A DNA stretch of 64,000 nt from JAAFIP01 sp031367325 (GCA_031367325.1 JANLPQ010000055.1:1-64000), one strand, 5' to 3'; numbered from the stretch's first letter, positions 26,862 through 36,215 are shown. The notes: a model not told the origin generated them from the sequence alone. Translations and numbers: made by a program.

Positions 26862-29186
26862 TCAATCGACATAAGTTTTACGCAAATTATGAGCAGCTTC
26901 CACCATATTTTTTAGCGCCTCTTCGGTCTCTGGCCAGCCTCGGGTTTTCAGTCCGCAGTCGGGGTTAACCCAAAGGTTTTTTGCATCTACCACGATTGCG
27001 GCTTTGCGCAGTAGACCCTCTATTTGCGCTACGCTTGGAACGCGAGGCGAATGAATGTCATACACACCAGGACCGATCTCGTTGGGGTATTGGAAAGTTG
27101 CAAAACCTTGCAGGAGATCCATATTTGAGCGACTGGTTTCAATGGTGATAACGTCGGCATCCATCGAGGCAATTTCGGGCATGATGTCGTTAAATTCGCT
27201 GTAGCACATGTGCGTATGGATTTGCGTGCTGTCGTGCACCCCACTGGCGCTAACACGAAAAGCTTTTGTTGCCCATTGCAAATAATTTTGATGGGCTGCT
27301 TTGCGCAGCGGTAAGCCTTCGCGAATGGCCGGCTCGTCAATTTGAATAATCGCGATACCCGCTTGCTCAAGATCCACCACCTCATCGCGCACCGCCCACG
27401 CAATTTGTAGCGCGGTGGCGCTACGCGGCTGGTCATCGCGTACAAAAGACCACTGCAAAATGGTGATTGGGCCAGTCAGCATGCCTTTCATGGGCTTTTT
27501 CGTCAGGCTTTGTGCGTAGAGTGTCCACTGCACCGTCATAGCGGCGGGGCGCAGCACATCGCCATAAATAATGGGCGGCTTGACGCAACGTGAGCCATAT
27601 GACTGCACCCAGCCATTAGCAGTGAAAGCAAATCCATCAAGCTGCTCACCAAAGTATTCCACCATATCGTTGCGCTCAGCCTCGCCATGCACCAACACGT
27701 CAAGGCCAATTTCCTCTTGTTTGCGCACAGCTAGCGCTATGTCAGCTTGCATTTGTGCGTGGTAGTCCTGTGCATCCAGCGCGCCACGCTTAAAAGCAGC
27801 ACGCGCAGTACGGATTTGCGCGGTTTGAGGGAACGAGCCGATAGTGGTGGTAGGCCACAGCGGTAGTGCTAATTTTTTGCGCTGCAAGGCTTGGCGTACT
27901 AGAAAAGGCGATTGCCTCTGGTCTGCCTGAGGCTGGCAAGCTTGCAATCTGTCTGCTACCTCGGCGCGGTGCACGCGCGGGCTGCTACGCCTTGCTAACA
28001 GGGCGGCGCGTGCCTCAGCCAGTGGCTCAGCCAGGGGCTCAGCAAGCTTGCCAGCTTGGTCCGTCACCAAGGCTTTGAGTAAACGCAACTCATCTAGTTT
28101 TTCTACCGCAAAGGCTAACCACGGTTTAATCTGTACATCCAGCTTGTCTTCTGCAACTAGGCTGTAGGGCACGTGCAGCAGTGAACACGAAGGTGCAGTC
28201 CACACCTCGCCTTGGTGTTTATCAAGTGCACGGCACAGCACAGCCTGCGCGGCATCTAGGTCTGCGCGCCAAATATTGCGTCCATCCACCACACCAAGCG
28301 ACAGTACTTTGTAGCTAGGCAATGCATCCAGCACGCCCACCAGATCTTCAGGCGCACGCACTGCGTCGATATGCAAGCCCGCTACGGGCAACTGGCAGGC
28401 TATGCGCAAGTTGTCTTGCAATGGGGAAAAATATGTAGTCAACAGTAACTTAACTTTACTGCGTCCAAGTTGAGCATAGCTGCGTTCAAAGCTATAGCGC
28501 CAGGCATCAGGCAAATCCAGCCCTAGAATCGGCTCGTCTATTTGCACCCACTCCACACCCTGCTCGGACAGCCGGTGCAACACTTGCGCGTACACGGGCA
28601 GCAGTGCATCTAGCAAGCTCAGTCGGTCAAAGCCGGCTTCTTTTTCTTTGCCCAGCCATAAAAAACTCAATGGTCCCAGCAATACAGCTTTGACTTGGTG
28701 GCCTAAGGCTTGGGCTTGACTCACCTCGTTAAACAAACGCTCGCAGGCCACTTTAAACTCAGTGGCGGCTGTGAACTCGGGCACTAGGTAATGGTAGTTG
28801 GTGTCAAACCATTTGGTCATCTCCAGCGCGTGCGGGTCAGTGCGTTGGCAGCTAGGCGCAGCGCAGTCGCTGTGCGTGCTGGTGCCACGGGCCATGGCAA
28901 AGTAGCGCACTACTGGGGGCACGTTTGCATGAAACCCAAAGCGCGCTGGCTCACAGCCCAAGAGCTGCACATGATTGGCTACATGGTCATACAACGCAAA
29001 ATCGCCTACTGTCACATAGTCCAAGCCTGCTTGGGCTTGTACAGCCCAATGGCGTTGGCGCAAAGTTGCCGCAACTTGTTCCAGCGCAGTCGCATCGATA
29101 TCGCCGCGCCAGTACTTCTCAAGCGCAAATTTCAGCTCACGCTGCGCACCCATGCGCGGAAACCCCAAAGTGTGTGTACGAGCCAT
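26862..29186 (-). CDS. metE: Cobalamin-independent methionine synthase MetE
   Basis: Zn enzyme that methylates homocysteine from methyltetrahydropteroyl-triglutamate without B12. 774 residues from the ATG at 29184-29186 (AGGGA seven bases upstream; a TTG two codons earlier is unlikely). Seen: LGFPRMGAQRELKFALEKYW, the C-terminal catalytic half starting LPLWPTTTIGSFPQT, Zn ligands His/Cys in THMCYSEFN, Glu in VLVHGEAERNDMVEYFGEQL, and Cys in WVNPDCGLKTRGW. A small tandem AEPLAEPLAEA duplication sits in the linker. Divergent from metR, its usual activator. Its presence beside a B12 operon suggests methionine synthesis can run without B12. Confidence 0.97.
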   Translation of the reverse strand: MARTHTLGFPRMGAQRELKFALEKYWRGDIDATALEQVAATLRQRHWAVQAQAGLDYVTVGDFALYDHVANHVQLLGCEPARFGFHANVPPVVRYFAMARGTSTHSDCAAPSCQRTDPHALEMTKWFDTNYHYLVPEFTAATEFKVACERLFNEVSQAQALGHQVKAVLLGPLSFLWLGKEKEAGFDRLSLLDALLPVYAQVLHRLSEQGVEWVQIDEPILGLDLPDAWRYSFERSYAQLGRSKVKLLLTTYFSPLQDNLRIACQLPVAGLHIDAVRAPEDLVGVLDALPSYKVLSLGVVDGRNIWRADLDAAQAVLCRALDKHQGEVWTAPSCSLLHVPYSLVAEDKLDVQIKPWLAFAVEKLDELRLLKALVTDQAGKLAEPLAEPLAEARAALLARRSSPRVHRAEVADRLQACQPQADQRQSPFLVRQALQRKKLALPLWPTTTIGSFPQTAQIRTARAAFKRGALDAQDYHAQMQADIALAVRKQEEIGLDVLVHGEAERNDMVEYFGEQLDGFAFTANGWVQSYGSRCVKPPIIYGDVLRPAAMTVQWTLYAQSLTKKPMKGMLTGPITILQWSFVRDDQPRSATALQIAWAVRDEVVDLEQAGIAIIQIDEPAIREGLPLRKAAHQNYLQWATKAFRVSASGVHDSTQIHTHMCYSEFNDIMPEIASMDADVITIETSRSNMDLLQGFATFQYPNEIGPGVYDIHSPRVPSVAQIEGLLRKAAIVVDAKNLWVNPDCGLKTRGWPETEEALKNMVEAAHNLRKTYVD

Positions 29187-29283
29187 GCTCAATCCCTGTG
29201 TTAATTTAAAAGTGCATCGATGTTCGGCTAAACTCTTTTATTAATCAAACGAAAGTTATTGACCTTTAACGTGAAAATATTTA

Positions 29284-30208
29284 ATGCAACAGCCTGTACT
29301 TGAAACTCGTCACTTGCGCACTCTGATAGCGCTGCGCGATGCTGGCAGCTTGGTGCGTGCGGCGCAGTTGCTTAACCTCACGCAGTCCGCGTTATCACAC
29401 CAAATTAAATTGCTGGAAGATCGCTACGGCTTGTCGCTTTTTTGAACGCAAATCAGTGCCGCCGCAGTTCACCAGTGCAGGGCTACGCTTGTTAGCGTTA
29501 GCAGATACTGTGCTGCCACATATCGATATTGCCGAGCGTGACATAGCAGGCTTGGCACTAGGACGCAGTGGCCAGCTGCGTATTGCGGTGGAATGCCACA
29601 CCTGCTTTGACTGGCTGATGCCCTCAATGGACACTTTTCGAAGCCACTGGCCCGAGGTAGAGTTGGATATTGTGTCGGGTTTTCACCCTGACCCGATTGC
29701 CTTAGTGCTGCAAAATCGCGCCGACATCGCCATTGTCTCCGAGCTAGACACCTCGGAAACTGTGGATCACTACCCTTTGTTTAAATTTGAAATTTTGGCT
29801 ATCTTGGCTAACCAACATAGGTTGGCAGCCAAACCGCGCTTGCACGCGCAAGACTTCGCTGACCAGACTTTAATTACCTACCCCGTGCATGACGATATGC
29901 TGGACGTAGTGCGTCAAGTGCTCACGCCCGCAGGTATCGCACCCGCACGCCGCACTACTGAGCTGACTATTGCCATGCTGCAGCTAGTGGCCAGCGGACG
30001 CGGCATTGCCGCGCTGCCGGTTTGGGCGGTGCAAAGCTATATTGAGCGGGCTTATGTTTCTGCGCGGCCCATCGGCGACGAAGGCTTAATAGGTCAACTG
30101 TTTATCGCCTGCACTACTGCTACATCCGGGTGTCCGTGGTTGTCTGACTTTGTGCGCATTACCCGCGAGAGCAGTTTTTTGAATTTGCGCGGAATTGAAT
30201 TGCTTTAA
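29284..30208 (+). pseudogene. metR: LysR-type regulator MetR, frameshifted
   Basis: Homocysteine-responsive LysR activator normally divergent from metE. The N-terminal HTH (RHLRTLIALRDAGSLVRAAQLLNLTQSALSHQIKLLEDRYGLSLF) starts at ATG 29284 but hits TGA at 29443-29445, straight after a run of six T (29438-29443). Removing one T joins it to the downstream frame, FERKSVPPQFTSAGLRLLALAD, through to the stop at 30208, restoring a normal length of about 307 residues with the effector domain (VECHTCFDWLMPSMD). It is either a real inactivating shift, a sequencing error in the homopolymer, or a slippage-expressed gene. The sequence alone cannot decide. Confidence 0.88.
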
Positions 30209-30254
30209 AACACTGTTTGAAAAACCATAGGCATATATTGAGCTTTCAGAGGTT

Positions 30255-30300
30255 CTGTACCGTAAATACTGCTCAAGTAGCTATTATTTTCATAGTAACT
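30255..30300 (+). repeat. Dispersed repeat, copy 10, between metR and cobQ
   Basis: Core TACTGCTCAAGTAGCTA at about 30267-30283 with the right arm TTATTTTCATAGTAACT. It lies in the convergent gap, 5 bases from the cobQ stop. Confidence 0.8.
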
Positions 30301-30305
30301 AGTAT

Positions 30306-31847
30306 TTACTGATGATGTACTTCTGCAATCAAGGTCGCCAGAATACCGTGCTCAAAATGCACGTCAATATAGCTGGCCAGTCCGTCAAACATAGCGTCCA
30401 GCGTCTGCGCCTGTGCGCCAAACAGTGTCTGCAGCACAGCAGCGTTTTCAAACAAGCCGTGCACATAAATGCCCAACACGTTGCCGCTGGCGTTGCACCA
30501 GCCTAGCTTGTTGAGCAGGGCTGCAACAGGGGTAGTGCTATGGGTCACCATGTCGGGCCGCACTTGCGTTTGACCATGGTGGATTTCATAGCCTTGGCAC
30601 ACCACGCCCGACAGCGCATGCCATGCACCAGGCAGCGTAGCAAACTGCACCTGGGTGTGGCGTACAGTTTTTTGCGGTTCAAACGCTGTGACCAATGGCA
30701 GCAAACCCAGCCCTGGTGCGTTGCCTGAGATAGCGTGCTCCACGCCGTGCATGTCAATCAACGCCTCACCCAGCATTTGCAAGCCTCCGCAAATGCCCAA
30801 CACGCGCTTGCCTTGTGCGGCGTGCTGGGCCACGGCAGCGTCCAGCCCCTGCGCGCGTAGCCAGGCTAAGTCGCCACTGGTGTGCTTAGAGCCGGGCAAA
30901 ATAATCCAGTCGGCGTCTTTCACGTCCGCTGGGGTGCGAGCCCACACCAGGCGGACGCCTTGAATGTTTTTCAAGCTTTGAAATTCATCTAAATTGCTGA
31001 TGCGCGGATAGGCGACGACGGCAATGGTGGTGTGCACTTGGCCGCTGGCGGTAGATCGATCATCGAAGACACCGTCCTCCTCGGGCAAGCCGTGCGCACG
31101 CCACATGGGCAGCGTGGCCACGACGGGTATACCGGTAAGGTCATGCAACATTTGCGGTGCGGGTGCCAAAAGCGCTGCGTCACCACGAAACTTATTCAGC
31201 ACAAATCCTTTGATCAGCGCCTGCTCATCCGGCGGTAGCAGCGCCCAAGTGCCATACAAATGTGCAAAGGCACCGCCACGGTCAATGTCGGTCACCAGCA
31301 GGCAGTGTGCCTGTGCATGCCGGGCCACGCGCATGTTGACAATGTCGCTGCTGTGCAAGTTAATCTCGGCGGGCGATCCTGCGCCTTCGATGACGACGAT
31401 ATCGTTGTCAGCACGCAAATCGTCCAGCGCTTGGGCAACGGTGGGCCACACCAGCTCGCTGCGGTTACGCCACGGCATGGCGGTCAGCGCATGGTTTACT
31501 TTGCCCATCAGCACAAACTGGCTGTGGGTGTCGGCTTCGGGTTTGAGCAGTACGGGGTTCATGCGCACATCGGGCACGGTACGCGCAGCCAGGGCTTGAA
31601 AATACTGGGCACTGCCGATTTCGCCGCCAGCGTCTTGATCTTCAACATCACCTTGCCCAGCAATCGCTAGGCTTGCGTGGCTACCAACAACACGCGCATT
31701 GTTGCTCATGTTTTGCGCTTTAAACGGAGCAACTTTGTAGCCGCGCTGCGCGTACCAGCGGCACAGCGCAGTGGCCAGCCAGCTTTTACCTGCGCCGCTG
31801 GTGGTGCCCAAAACCATCACGCATTGGGCGGGTAATTTTGTGGTCAT
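30306..31847 (-). CDS. cobQ: Cobyric acid synthase
   Basis: ATP- and glutamine-dependent amidase converting adenosylcobyrinate a,c-diamide to cobyric acid (four amidations). 513 residues from the ATG at 31845-31847, which overlaps the cobC stop as ATGA. N-terminal synthetase domain: VLGTTSGAGKSWLATALCRWYAQRGYKVAPFKAQNMSNNA, VLLKPEADTHSQ, EGAGSPAEINL; C-terminal glutamine amidotransferase domain with the Cys nucleophile in GICGGLQMLG and the His in GIYVHGLFEN. Last gene of the B12 operon in the window. Confidence 0.96.
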   Translation of the reverse strand: MTTKLPAQCVMVLGTTSGAGKSWLATALCRWYAQRGYKVAPFKAQNMSNNARVVGSHASLAIAGQGDVEDQDAGGEIGSAQYFQALAARTVPDVRMNPVLLKPEADTHSQFVLMGKVNHALTAMPWRNRSELVWPTVAQALDDLRADNDIVVIEGAGSPAEINLHSSDIVNMRVARHAQAHCLLVTDIDRGGAFAHLYGTWALLPPDEQALIKGFVLNKFRGDAALLAPAPQMLHDLTGIPVVATLPMWRAHGLPEEDGVFDDRSTASGQVHTTIAVVAYPRISNLDEFQSLKNIQGVRLVWARTPADVKDADWIILPGSKHTSGDLAWLRAQGLDAAVAQHAAQGKRVLGICGGLQMLGEALIDMHGVEHAISGNAPGLGLLPLVTAFEPQKTVRHTQVQFATLPGAWHALSGVVCQGYEIHHGQTQVRPDMVTHSTTPVAALLNKLGWCNASGNVLGIYVHGLFENAAVLQTLFGAQAQTLDAMFDGLASYIDVHFEHGILATLIAEVHHQ

Positions 31848-32830
31848 GTAAGTTCTTTCATGGCGAGCGCCAGTGCATCTTGCGCCGCAGGCGGCTGCAC
31901 ACTCAAGCGCCAATGCTGCGGCAATCCAAACGAGGTGCAGTCGCGCAGCTTGATGCCGCGTACGCGCAAGGCTTGCACTGGTAATTCTTGGCTAAGTTGT
32001 GTGCTAAAAAAGTTAGTATCACTGGGTAAACATTCCCAGCCCATGGCGATGCACAGCGCAAGCTGACGCGACTTCCATTCGCGCAAAGCAACCAAGCTGC
32101 TAGCCACCCATCGCTGCACCTGCGGCTGCACCCAGGCAGCCAGCATGGCCACGCCGTGCGCACCAATAGGCCAAGACGGGCACAGCGCATTGAGCTGCGC
32201 GCTTTGGTTTGCACTATCTTGCGGTGCTATAGCATACGCAGCACGCACGCCAGTCATACCAAGGGCCTTGTTAGGTGACCATAGTTGCCATACTTGGTCT
32301 GTCTGCTGCGCAGTCAGGCTTAAGGCACCCTGCAAACGCAGAGGTTCATAGGCCCGGTCTAGTACCACCGTAGCGCCGCTGTTCAGCAGCGTGCCCACAT
32401 CTTCACTAGACTGCCCCAGCGGACTAGACGGTTCACACGCCCACGCTAAGGTGCTGCTGCCTGCACGCAATGCCGAACGCAAGCCAAACGCGTTAGAGGC
32501 TCTGGCATAGTCGCCGTAGCCGTGCACGGGCAGCAGCACATCCACTACGCTATTGTGCACAGCCCAAGCGGTAAAGCGAAAAATAAACTCGCTGGCACTG
32601 GCTGCCAGTAGCACGCGGGCCGGCTCCACAGCATGCCACTGCGCAAGCTGGCCGCGCAGTTGGGTGTAAGCGGGGTCGGGGTAATGCGCTGCATCAACAG
32701 CTTGCACGGCCTGCACAACGTACGGACAAGGGCCGCACGCATTGGCGTTGGTAGAAAAATCAAACTGCGCAGTGCCCAGCGCATCCGAGCCGCCGTGGGT
32801 AAGATTTTGCAGAGGATGCATTGCAGTCAT
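31844..32830 (-). CDS. cobC: Threonine-phosphate decarboxylase-like aminotransferase
   Basis: PLP enzyme making (R)-1-amino-2-propanol phosphate, the linker of the B12 lower ligand (called CobD in Salmonella, CobC in Pseudomonas). About 328 residues. Seen: DFSTNANACGPCP, HYPDPAYTQLRGQLAQWH, ASASEFIFRF and the PLP Lys in LWSPNKALGMTGVRAAYA. The start ATG at 32830 overlaps the cbiB stop as ATGA; the upstream in-frame extension is repeat sequence. Shorter and more diverged than the usual enzyme, so the exact reaction is inferred from context. Confidence 0.88.
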   Translation of the reverse strand: MTAMHPLQNLTHGGSDALGTAQFDFSTNANACGPCPYVVQAVQAVDAAHYPDPAYTQLRGQLAQWHAVEPARVLLAASASEFIFRFTAWAVHNSVVDVLLPVHGYGDYARASNAFGLRSALRAGSSTLAWACEPSSPLGQSSEDVGTLLNSGATVVLDRAYEPLRLQGALSLTAQQTDQVWQLWSPNKALGMTGVRAAYAIAPQDSANQSAQLNALCPSWPIGAHGVAMLAAWVQPQVQRWVASSLVALREWKSRQLALCIAMGWECLPSDTNFFSTQLSQELPVQALRVRGIKLRDCTSFGLPQHWRLSVQPPAAQDALALAMKELT

Positions 32831-33786
32831 AAAGCTATTAAATATATAGCTGCTTGAGCACATATTACTTGGGTTAGCACCGTATTTGATGCTAATTTTA
32901 TGGCTAAAAATACATCATTTGAAACAGCATCACACCCTGCGGCGTTGAGCACATATACACCCGGCTTGCCCAAGCGCACACCCAGTGCTAGCGCCATCGC
33001 CGCCATAGGCCAGCCGCTGTTGGGAGACGGCGTACGCGCCGCCTCTGCGGGCAACTGCGCTAGCAGTCTAGGCCGCCACAGCAGCATCAAAGCTGCGGTG
33101 ATGCGCGCTGGCAACCACGACAGCACATCGTCGGCGCGCGCCGCCCACTTGCCTGCCCATTGCCAGTAGCGCCCACTGCGCATACCGGGGTAGCCCCACA
33201 TCGCATCAGCGGTGTTGGCAAAGCGGTACACCGCTGCACCGGGCAGGCCCAGCAGTACAAACCAAAAGATGGGGGCCACCACGGAGTCGTTTAAATTTTC
33301 GGCCAATGTTTCTATCGCGCTCTCGCGTATTTGCAGTGCTGTCAGTTGGCTCACATCGCGGCTGACCAGTCTGGCCAATTGCGTGCGGCCGGCATCTAAG
33401 GACTGCGCCAGCGCAACCTCTACGGCGATAACTTCTTCGCGCAGCATGCGCCAAGCCAGCATAGGTTTTAAAAGCAGCGCCAGCAGCACAACAGCCAGTA
33501 GTGTGGGCAGCATGGTCAACACTTGTACGAGCAAGTAATATACTACAAAAATAATAGCTGCTTGAGCAGACCAATAGGCGGCTCCCAGCCTAAAGTTCTT
33601 AAAGTTTAGTACTGCATCAGACTGCTCAAAGCTAGGTACAAACCGCGCCGCAGCCCAGTCTAGGCTGCGGCCCATCCACACTACAGGGTGCCAAGCAGCA
33701 GCTGGCTCGCCCCACACATGGTCGATGGCTAATGCCAACAGCAACGCTGCTGACATTACCTCCCATGGCAAGCTATCCCACAGCAC
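32827..33786 (-). CDS. cbiB: Adenosylcobinamide-phosphate synthase CbiB/CobD
   Basis: Inner-membrane enzyme that joins the aminopropanol linker to adenosylcobyric acid. 319 residues, several membrane segments. Seen: LALAIDHVWGEPAAAWHPVVWMGR, RDVSQLTALQIRESAIETLAENLNDSVVAPIFW, LPGAAVYRFANTADAMWGY and DDVLSWLPARITA. The start is GTG 33786, 3 bases after bioB; an ATG at 33756 is possible. Two copies of the dispersed repeat are coded: SAQAAIIFVV around residue 75, and the C-terminus CAQAAIYLIAL, where the repeat supplies the last residues just before the stop shared with cobC. Confidence 0.94.
   Translation of the reverse strand: MLWDSLPWEVMSAALLLALAIDHVWGEPAAAWHPVVWMGRSLDWAAARFVPSFEQSDAVLNFKNFRLGAAYWSAQAAIIFVVYYLLVQVLTMLPTLLAVVLLALLLKPMLAWRMLREEVIAVEVALAQSLDAGRTQLARLVSRDVSQLTALQIRESAIETLAENLNDSVVAPIFWFVLLGLPGAAVYRFANTADAMWGYPGMRSGRYWQWAGKWAARADDVLSWLPARITAALMLLWRPRLLAQLPAEAARTPSPNSGWPMAAMALALGVRLGKPGVYVLNAAGCDAVSNDVFLAIKLASNTVLTQVICAQAAIYLIAL
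32832..32880 (-). repeat. Dispersed repeat, copy 11, 3' end of cbiB
   Basis: Core TAGCTGCTTGAGCAC at 32847-32861. Sense copy read CAQAAIYLIAL followed by the cbiB stop at 32827-32829 and the cobC ATG. Confidence 0.85.
33541..33595 (-). repeat. Dispersed repeat, copy 12, inside cbiB
   Basis: Exact core TAGCTGCTTGAGCAGA at 33555-33570. Sense copy read SAQAAIIFVVYY in a membrane segment. Confidence 0.85.
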
Positions 33787-33789
33787 GCC

Positions 33790-34809
33790 TTACTGCCCAG
33801 CGGTAATGCCCAACCGCTGAAAAAGTAAGCGGTCAGCTTGTACATCGGGGTTGCCCGTGGTGAGCAGCTTTTCACCGTAAAAGATGGAATTAGCGCCTGC
33901 CAAAAAACACAGTGCCTGCAATTCCTCGCTCATCTGCTGGCGGCCTGCGGACAGGCGTACGCGGGCGCGTGGCATGGTGATGCGGGCGGTGGCGATAGTG
34001 CGAACAAACTCGAACGGATCAAGGTCAGCTTGGCTAGCCAATGGTGTGCCCTGTACTTTGACCAAATGGTTAATTGGCACAGACTCTGGGTAAGGGCTTA
34101 AGTTAGCCAGTTCGGCAATCAGCCCTGCCCGCTGCTGGCGCGTTTCGCCCATGCCTACAATGCCGCCGCTACACACGCTAACACCCGCATTACGCACGCG
34201 TTGCAAAGTGTCTAGGCGGTCTTGGTAGTCGCGCGTGGTGATGACACTGCCGTAAAAATCAGGCGCACTGTCTAAGTTATGGTTGTAGTAATCCAGCCCT
34301 GCGTCACGCAGTTGCTCGGCATGGCCATCGGCCAGCATGCCTAGCGTGCAGCAGGCCTCCAGGCCTACTTCTTTGACGGTTTTTACCAGCGCGGCCACGG
34401 CTTCAATATCGCGGTCTTTAGGCGCGCGCCAAGCTGCGCCCATACAAAAACGTGTAGCCCCGCTGGCCTTGGCGCGCTGGGCGGCATCGCGCACGGCGTC
34501 TACGCCCATCAGTTTGGTGGCTTCGACACCTGCATCAAAATGCACCGACTGTGGGCAGTAGCCACAGTCTTCCGGGCAGCCGCCAGTTTTAACCGACAGC
34601 AGTGTGGCCAGCTCAACTTTGTTGGGATCAAAGTTAGCACGATGAATGGTTTGCGCGCGGTGCAACAAGTCTGCAAAAGGCAACGCCATGATGTCGGCCA
34701 CTGCTTGCACCGACCACGCTGGGTCAACCGCTATTTTTGCAGATGGTGCAGATACGGGTGGGGAAAAATGCAGCGGCTGTGGCGCGCTGTTCAAAAAGCT
34801 AGCAGTCAT
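33790..34809 (-). CDS. bioB: Biotin synthase
   Basis: Radical-SAM enzyme inserting sulfur into dethiobiotin. 339 residues. Radical-SAM cluster motif C-x3-C-x2-C in GGCPEDCGYCPQS, with the surrounding LLSVKTGGCPEDCGYCPQSVHFD, then YNHNLDSAPDFYGSVITTRDYQDRL, SGGIVGMGE and the Arg-containing RVRLSAGR. All BioB features are intact. It sits between cobO and cbiB, inside the B12 operon, with no other bio genes in the window. Confident on identity; the location is unusual. Confidence 0.97.
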   Translation of the reverse strand: MTASFLNSAPQPLHFSPPVSAPSAKIAVDPAWSVQAVADIMALPFADLLHRAQTIHRANFDPNKVELATLLSVKTGGCPEDCGYCPQSVHFDAGVEATKLMGVDAVRDAAQRAKASGATRFCMGAAWRAPKDRDIEAVAALVKTVKEVGLEACCTLGMLADGHAEQLRDAGLDYYNHNLDSAPDFYGSVITTRDYQDRLDTLQRVRNAGVSVCSGGIVGMGETRQQRAGLIAELANLSPYPESVPINHLVKVQGTPLASQADLDPFEFVRTIATARITMPRARVRLSAGRQQMSEELQALCFLAGANSIFYGEKLLTTGNPDVQADRLLFQRLGITAGQ

Positions 34810-34826
34810 TTAATCATCCCTTAGGT

Positions 34827-35408
34827 TTAGTCTTCAATACCGCGCTGCGCAGGTATACCTGCGTTAAAGGCGTGTTTGATTATGGTCATTTCAGTCACCG
34901 TGTCGGCCAGCTCCATAATCTCGGGCGGGCAGCGCCGCCCGGTGATTACCACATGCACATGTTTGGGCCGCGTACGCAGGGTGTCCAGTACGTCGTCCAG
35001 TGGCATCCAGCCGTAGATCAACGGGTAGGTCATCTCGTCTAGCACCACCATAAAGTTGTCACCGCTCAAGATGGACGCTTTGGCTTTTTGCCAGCCGTCG
35101 CGCGCCAGTTGGGCCGAATGCTCCAGGTCTTGGCTTTTCCAGCTAAAGCCGTCGCCCAAACCTTCAATGGCGATGCCCAGTTGTTCAAACATACGGTGCT
35201 CACCAAAGCGGGCGCTGGGTACTTTCATAAATTGGTAAATTTTGATGCCCTTGCCATGCACATGCGTGCGACCAAAAGCGCGCAGTGCCAGGCCAAAGGC
35301 GGCTGTGCTTTTGCCTTTGCCGTCGCCCGTGTTGACAATAATCAGACCGCGACGTTCGCCTTCGGATTTTTCATAGGGTTTGTGAACGGGTGGAGTTTCT
35401 ATTTGCAT
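34827..35408 (-). CDS. cobO: Cob(I)yrinic acid a,c-diamide adenosyltransferase
   Basis: CobA/CobO/BtuR-type ATP:corrinoid adenosyltransferase, which adds the upper adenosyl ligand. 193 residues. P-loop NTGDGKGKSTAAFGLALRA near residue 27, KVPSARFGEHRM, GLGDGFSWKSQD, LDEMTYPLIYGW and VVITGRRCPPEIMELADTVTEM are all family motifs. 17 bases before bioB and 34 after btuD. Confidence 0.97.
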   Translation of the reverse strand: MQIETPPVHKPYEKSEGERRGLIIVNTGDGKGKSTAAFGLALRAFGRTHVHGKGIKIYQFMKVPSARFGEHRMFEQLGIAIEGLGDGFSWKSQDLEHSAQLARDGWQKAKASILSGDNFMVVLDEMTYPLIYGWMPLDDVLDTLRTRPKHVHVVITGRRCPPEIMELADTVTEMTIIKHAFNAGIPAQRGIED

Positions 35409-35442
35409 GGTTTAGCTTGCTCTGAAAAAATGAATTACTGGT

Positions 35443-36210
35443 TTATGTCACATGCACAGCCACCTGCATACCGCCTACAGTGTGTACTGCAATGCGGTGG
35501 TCAAACACGGCCTCTAGCGCACGGTGTGTCAAAGCATCTGCGCATGCACCGTGGTGCTGCACCCTGCCCTGCGCTACGATCAACATGCTGTCGGCCTGCA
35601 GTGCCAACGACACTTCGTGCAACACACTTACCACCGTGGTGCCGCGCGACACCAGGCTGCGCACCGTGTGCAACCAGTCGGTTTGGTGCGGTGGGTCAAG
35701 GTTAAGCAACGGCTCGTCCATCAACAGCACGTCGGCTTGCACGGCTAATACGCGAGCAAGCAGTACCCGCTGGCGTTCACCGCCCGATAGCGAGCCTAGT
35801 GCTCTGGCGCGCCAGTCCCAAGCTTGCGTCATCTTTAGCGCCTGCTCTACCGCTGCATGGTCTGCCGCGCTGGGCGCAGCCAGCCAGCCTTGGTGCGGCA
35901 AGCGGCCCAGCATGGCTACGTCATACGCTGTTAAGTCGTCAGCACCACCTTCGTTTTGGCCCAGCCAGGCCATGTGGCGCGACCGTGTGCGAGCAGGTAA
36001 ATCGGCTAAATTATTTCCCAGCAGCTGCACTTGCCCGATGTACGGTAGCAACCCGGCCAGCACCTTGAGCAGCGTCGACTTGCCTGCGCCATTGGGGCCG
36101 ACAATACTGGTCCATTTCGCGGCAGCAAACTGCGCATTGATGTTATGCAGCACTGGGTGTTTTGCAAGACTGGCACTCACATTACTTGCTTGAACAGCTA
36201 TGTTTTTCAT
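35443..36210 (-). CDS. btuD: B12 (FecE/BtuD-type) ABC transporter ATPase
   Basis: ATP-binding subunit of the cobalamin importer. 255 residues from the ATG at 36208-36210; a TTG at 36219 overlapping the permease stop is possible. Walker A VGPNGAGKSTLLKVLAG, Q-loop LGQNEGG, signature LSGGERQRVLLARVL, Walker B VLLMDEPLLNLDPPHQ and the switch His in VLHEVSLALQ. Residues 2-11 (KNIAVQASNV) come from a diverged antisense copy of the dispersed repeat. It follows the btuC-like gene directly. Confidence 0.92.
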   Translation of the reverse strand: MKNIAVQASNVSASLAKHPVLHNINAQFAAAKWTSIVGPNGAGKSTLLKVLAGLLPYIGQVQLLGNNLADLPARTRSRHMAWLGQNEGGADDLTAYDVAMLGRLPHQGWLAAPSAADHAAVEQALKMTQAWDWRARALGSLSGGERQRVLLARVLAVQADVLLMDEPLLNLDPPHQTDWLHTVRSLVSRGTTVVSVLHEVSLALQADSMLIVAQGRVQHHGACADALTHRALEAVFDHRIAVHTVGGMQVAVHVT

Positions 36211-36215
36211 AACAA
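36180..36215 (+). repeat. Dispersed repeat, copy 13 (diverged), 5' end of btuD
   Basis: CTTGCTTGAACAGCTAT at about 36185-36201, three mismatches from the consensus. Antisense in btuD; the codon that would be TGA in the consensus is CAA here. Lower certainty than other copies. Confidence 0.55.

Noticed and set aside
27990..28060. Short tandem AEPLA duplication in metE as a functional repeat
   Set aside because: Only a few units in the known variable linker between the two MetE halves; no sign of a role.
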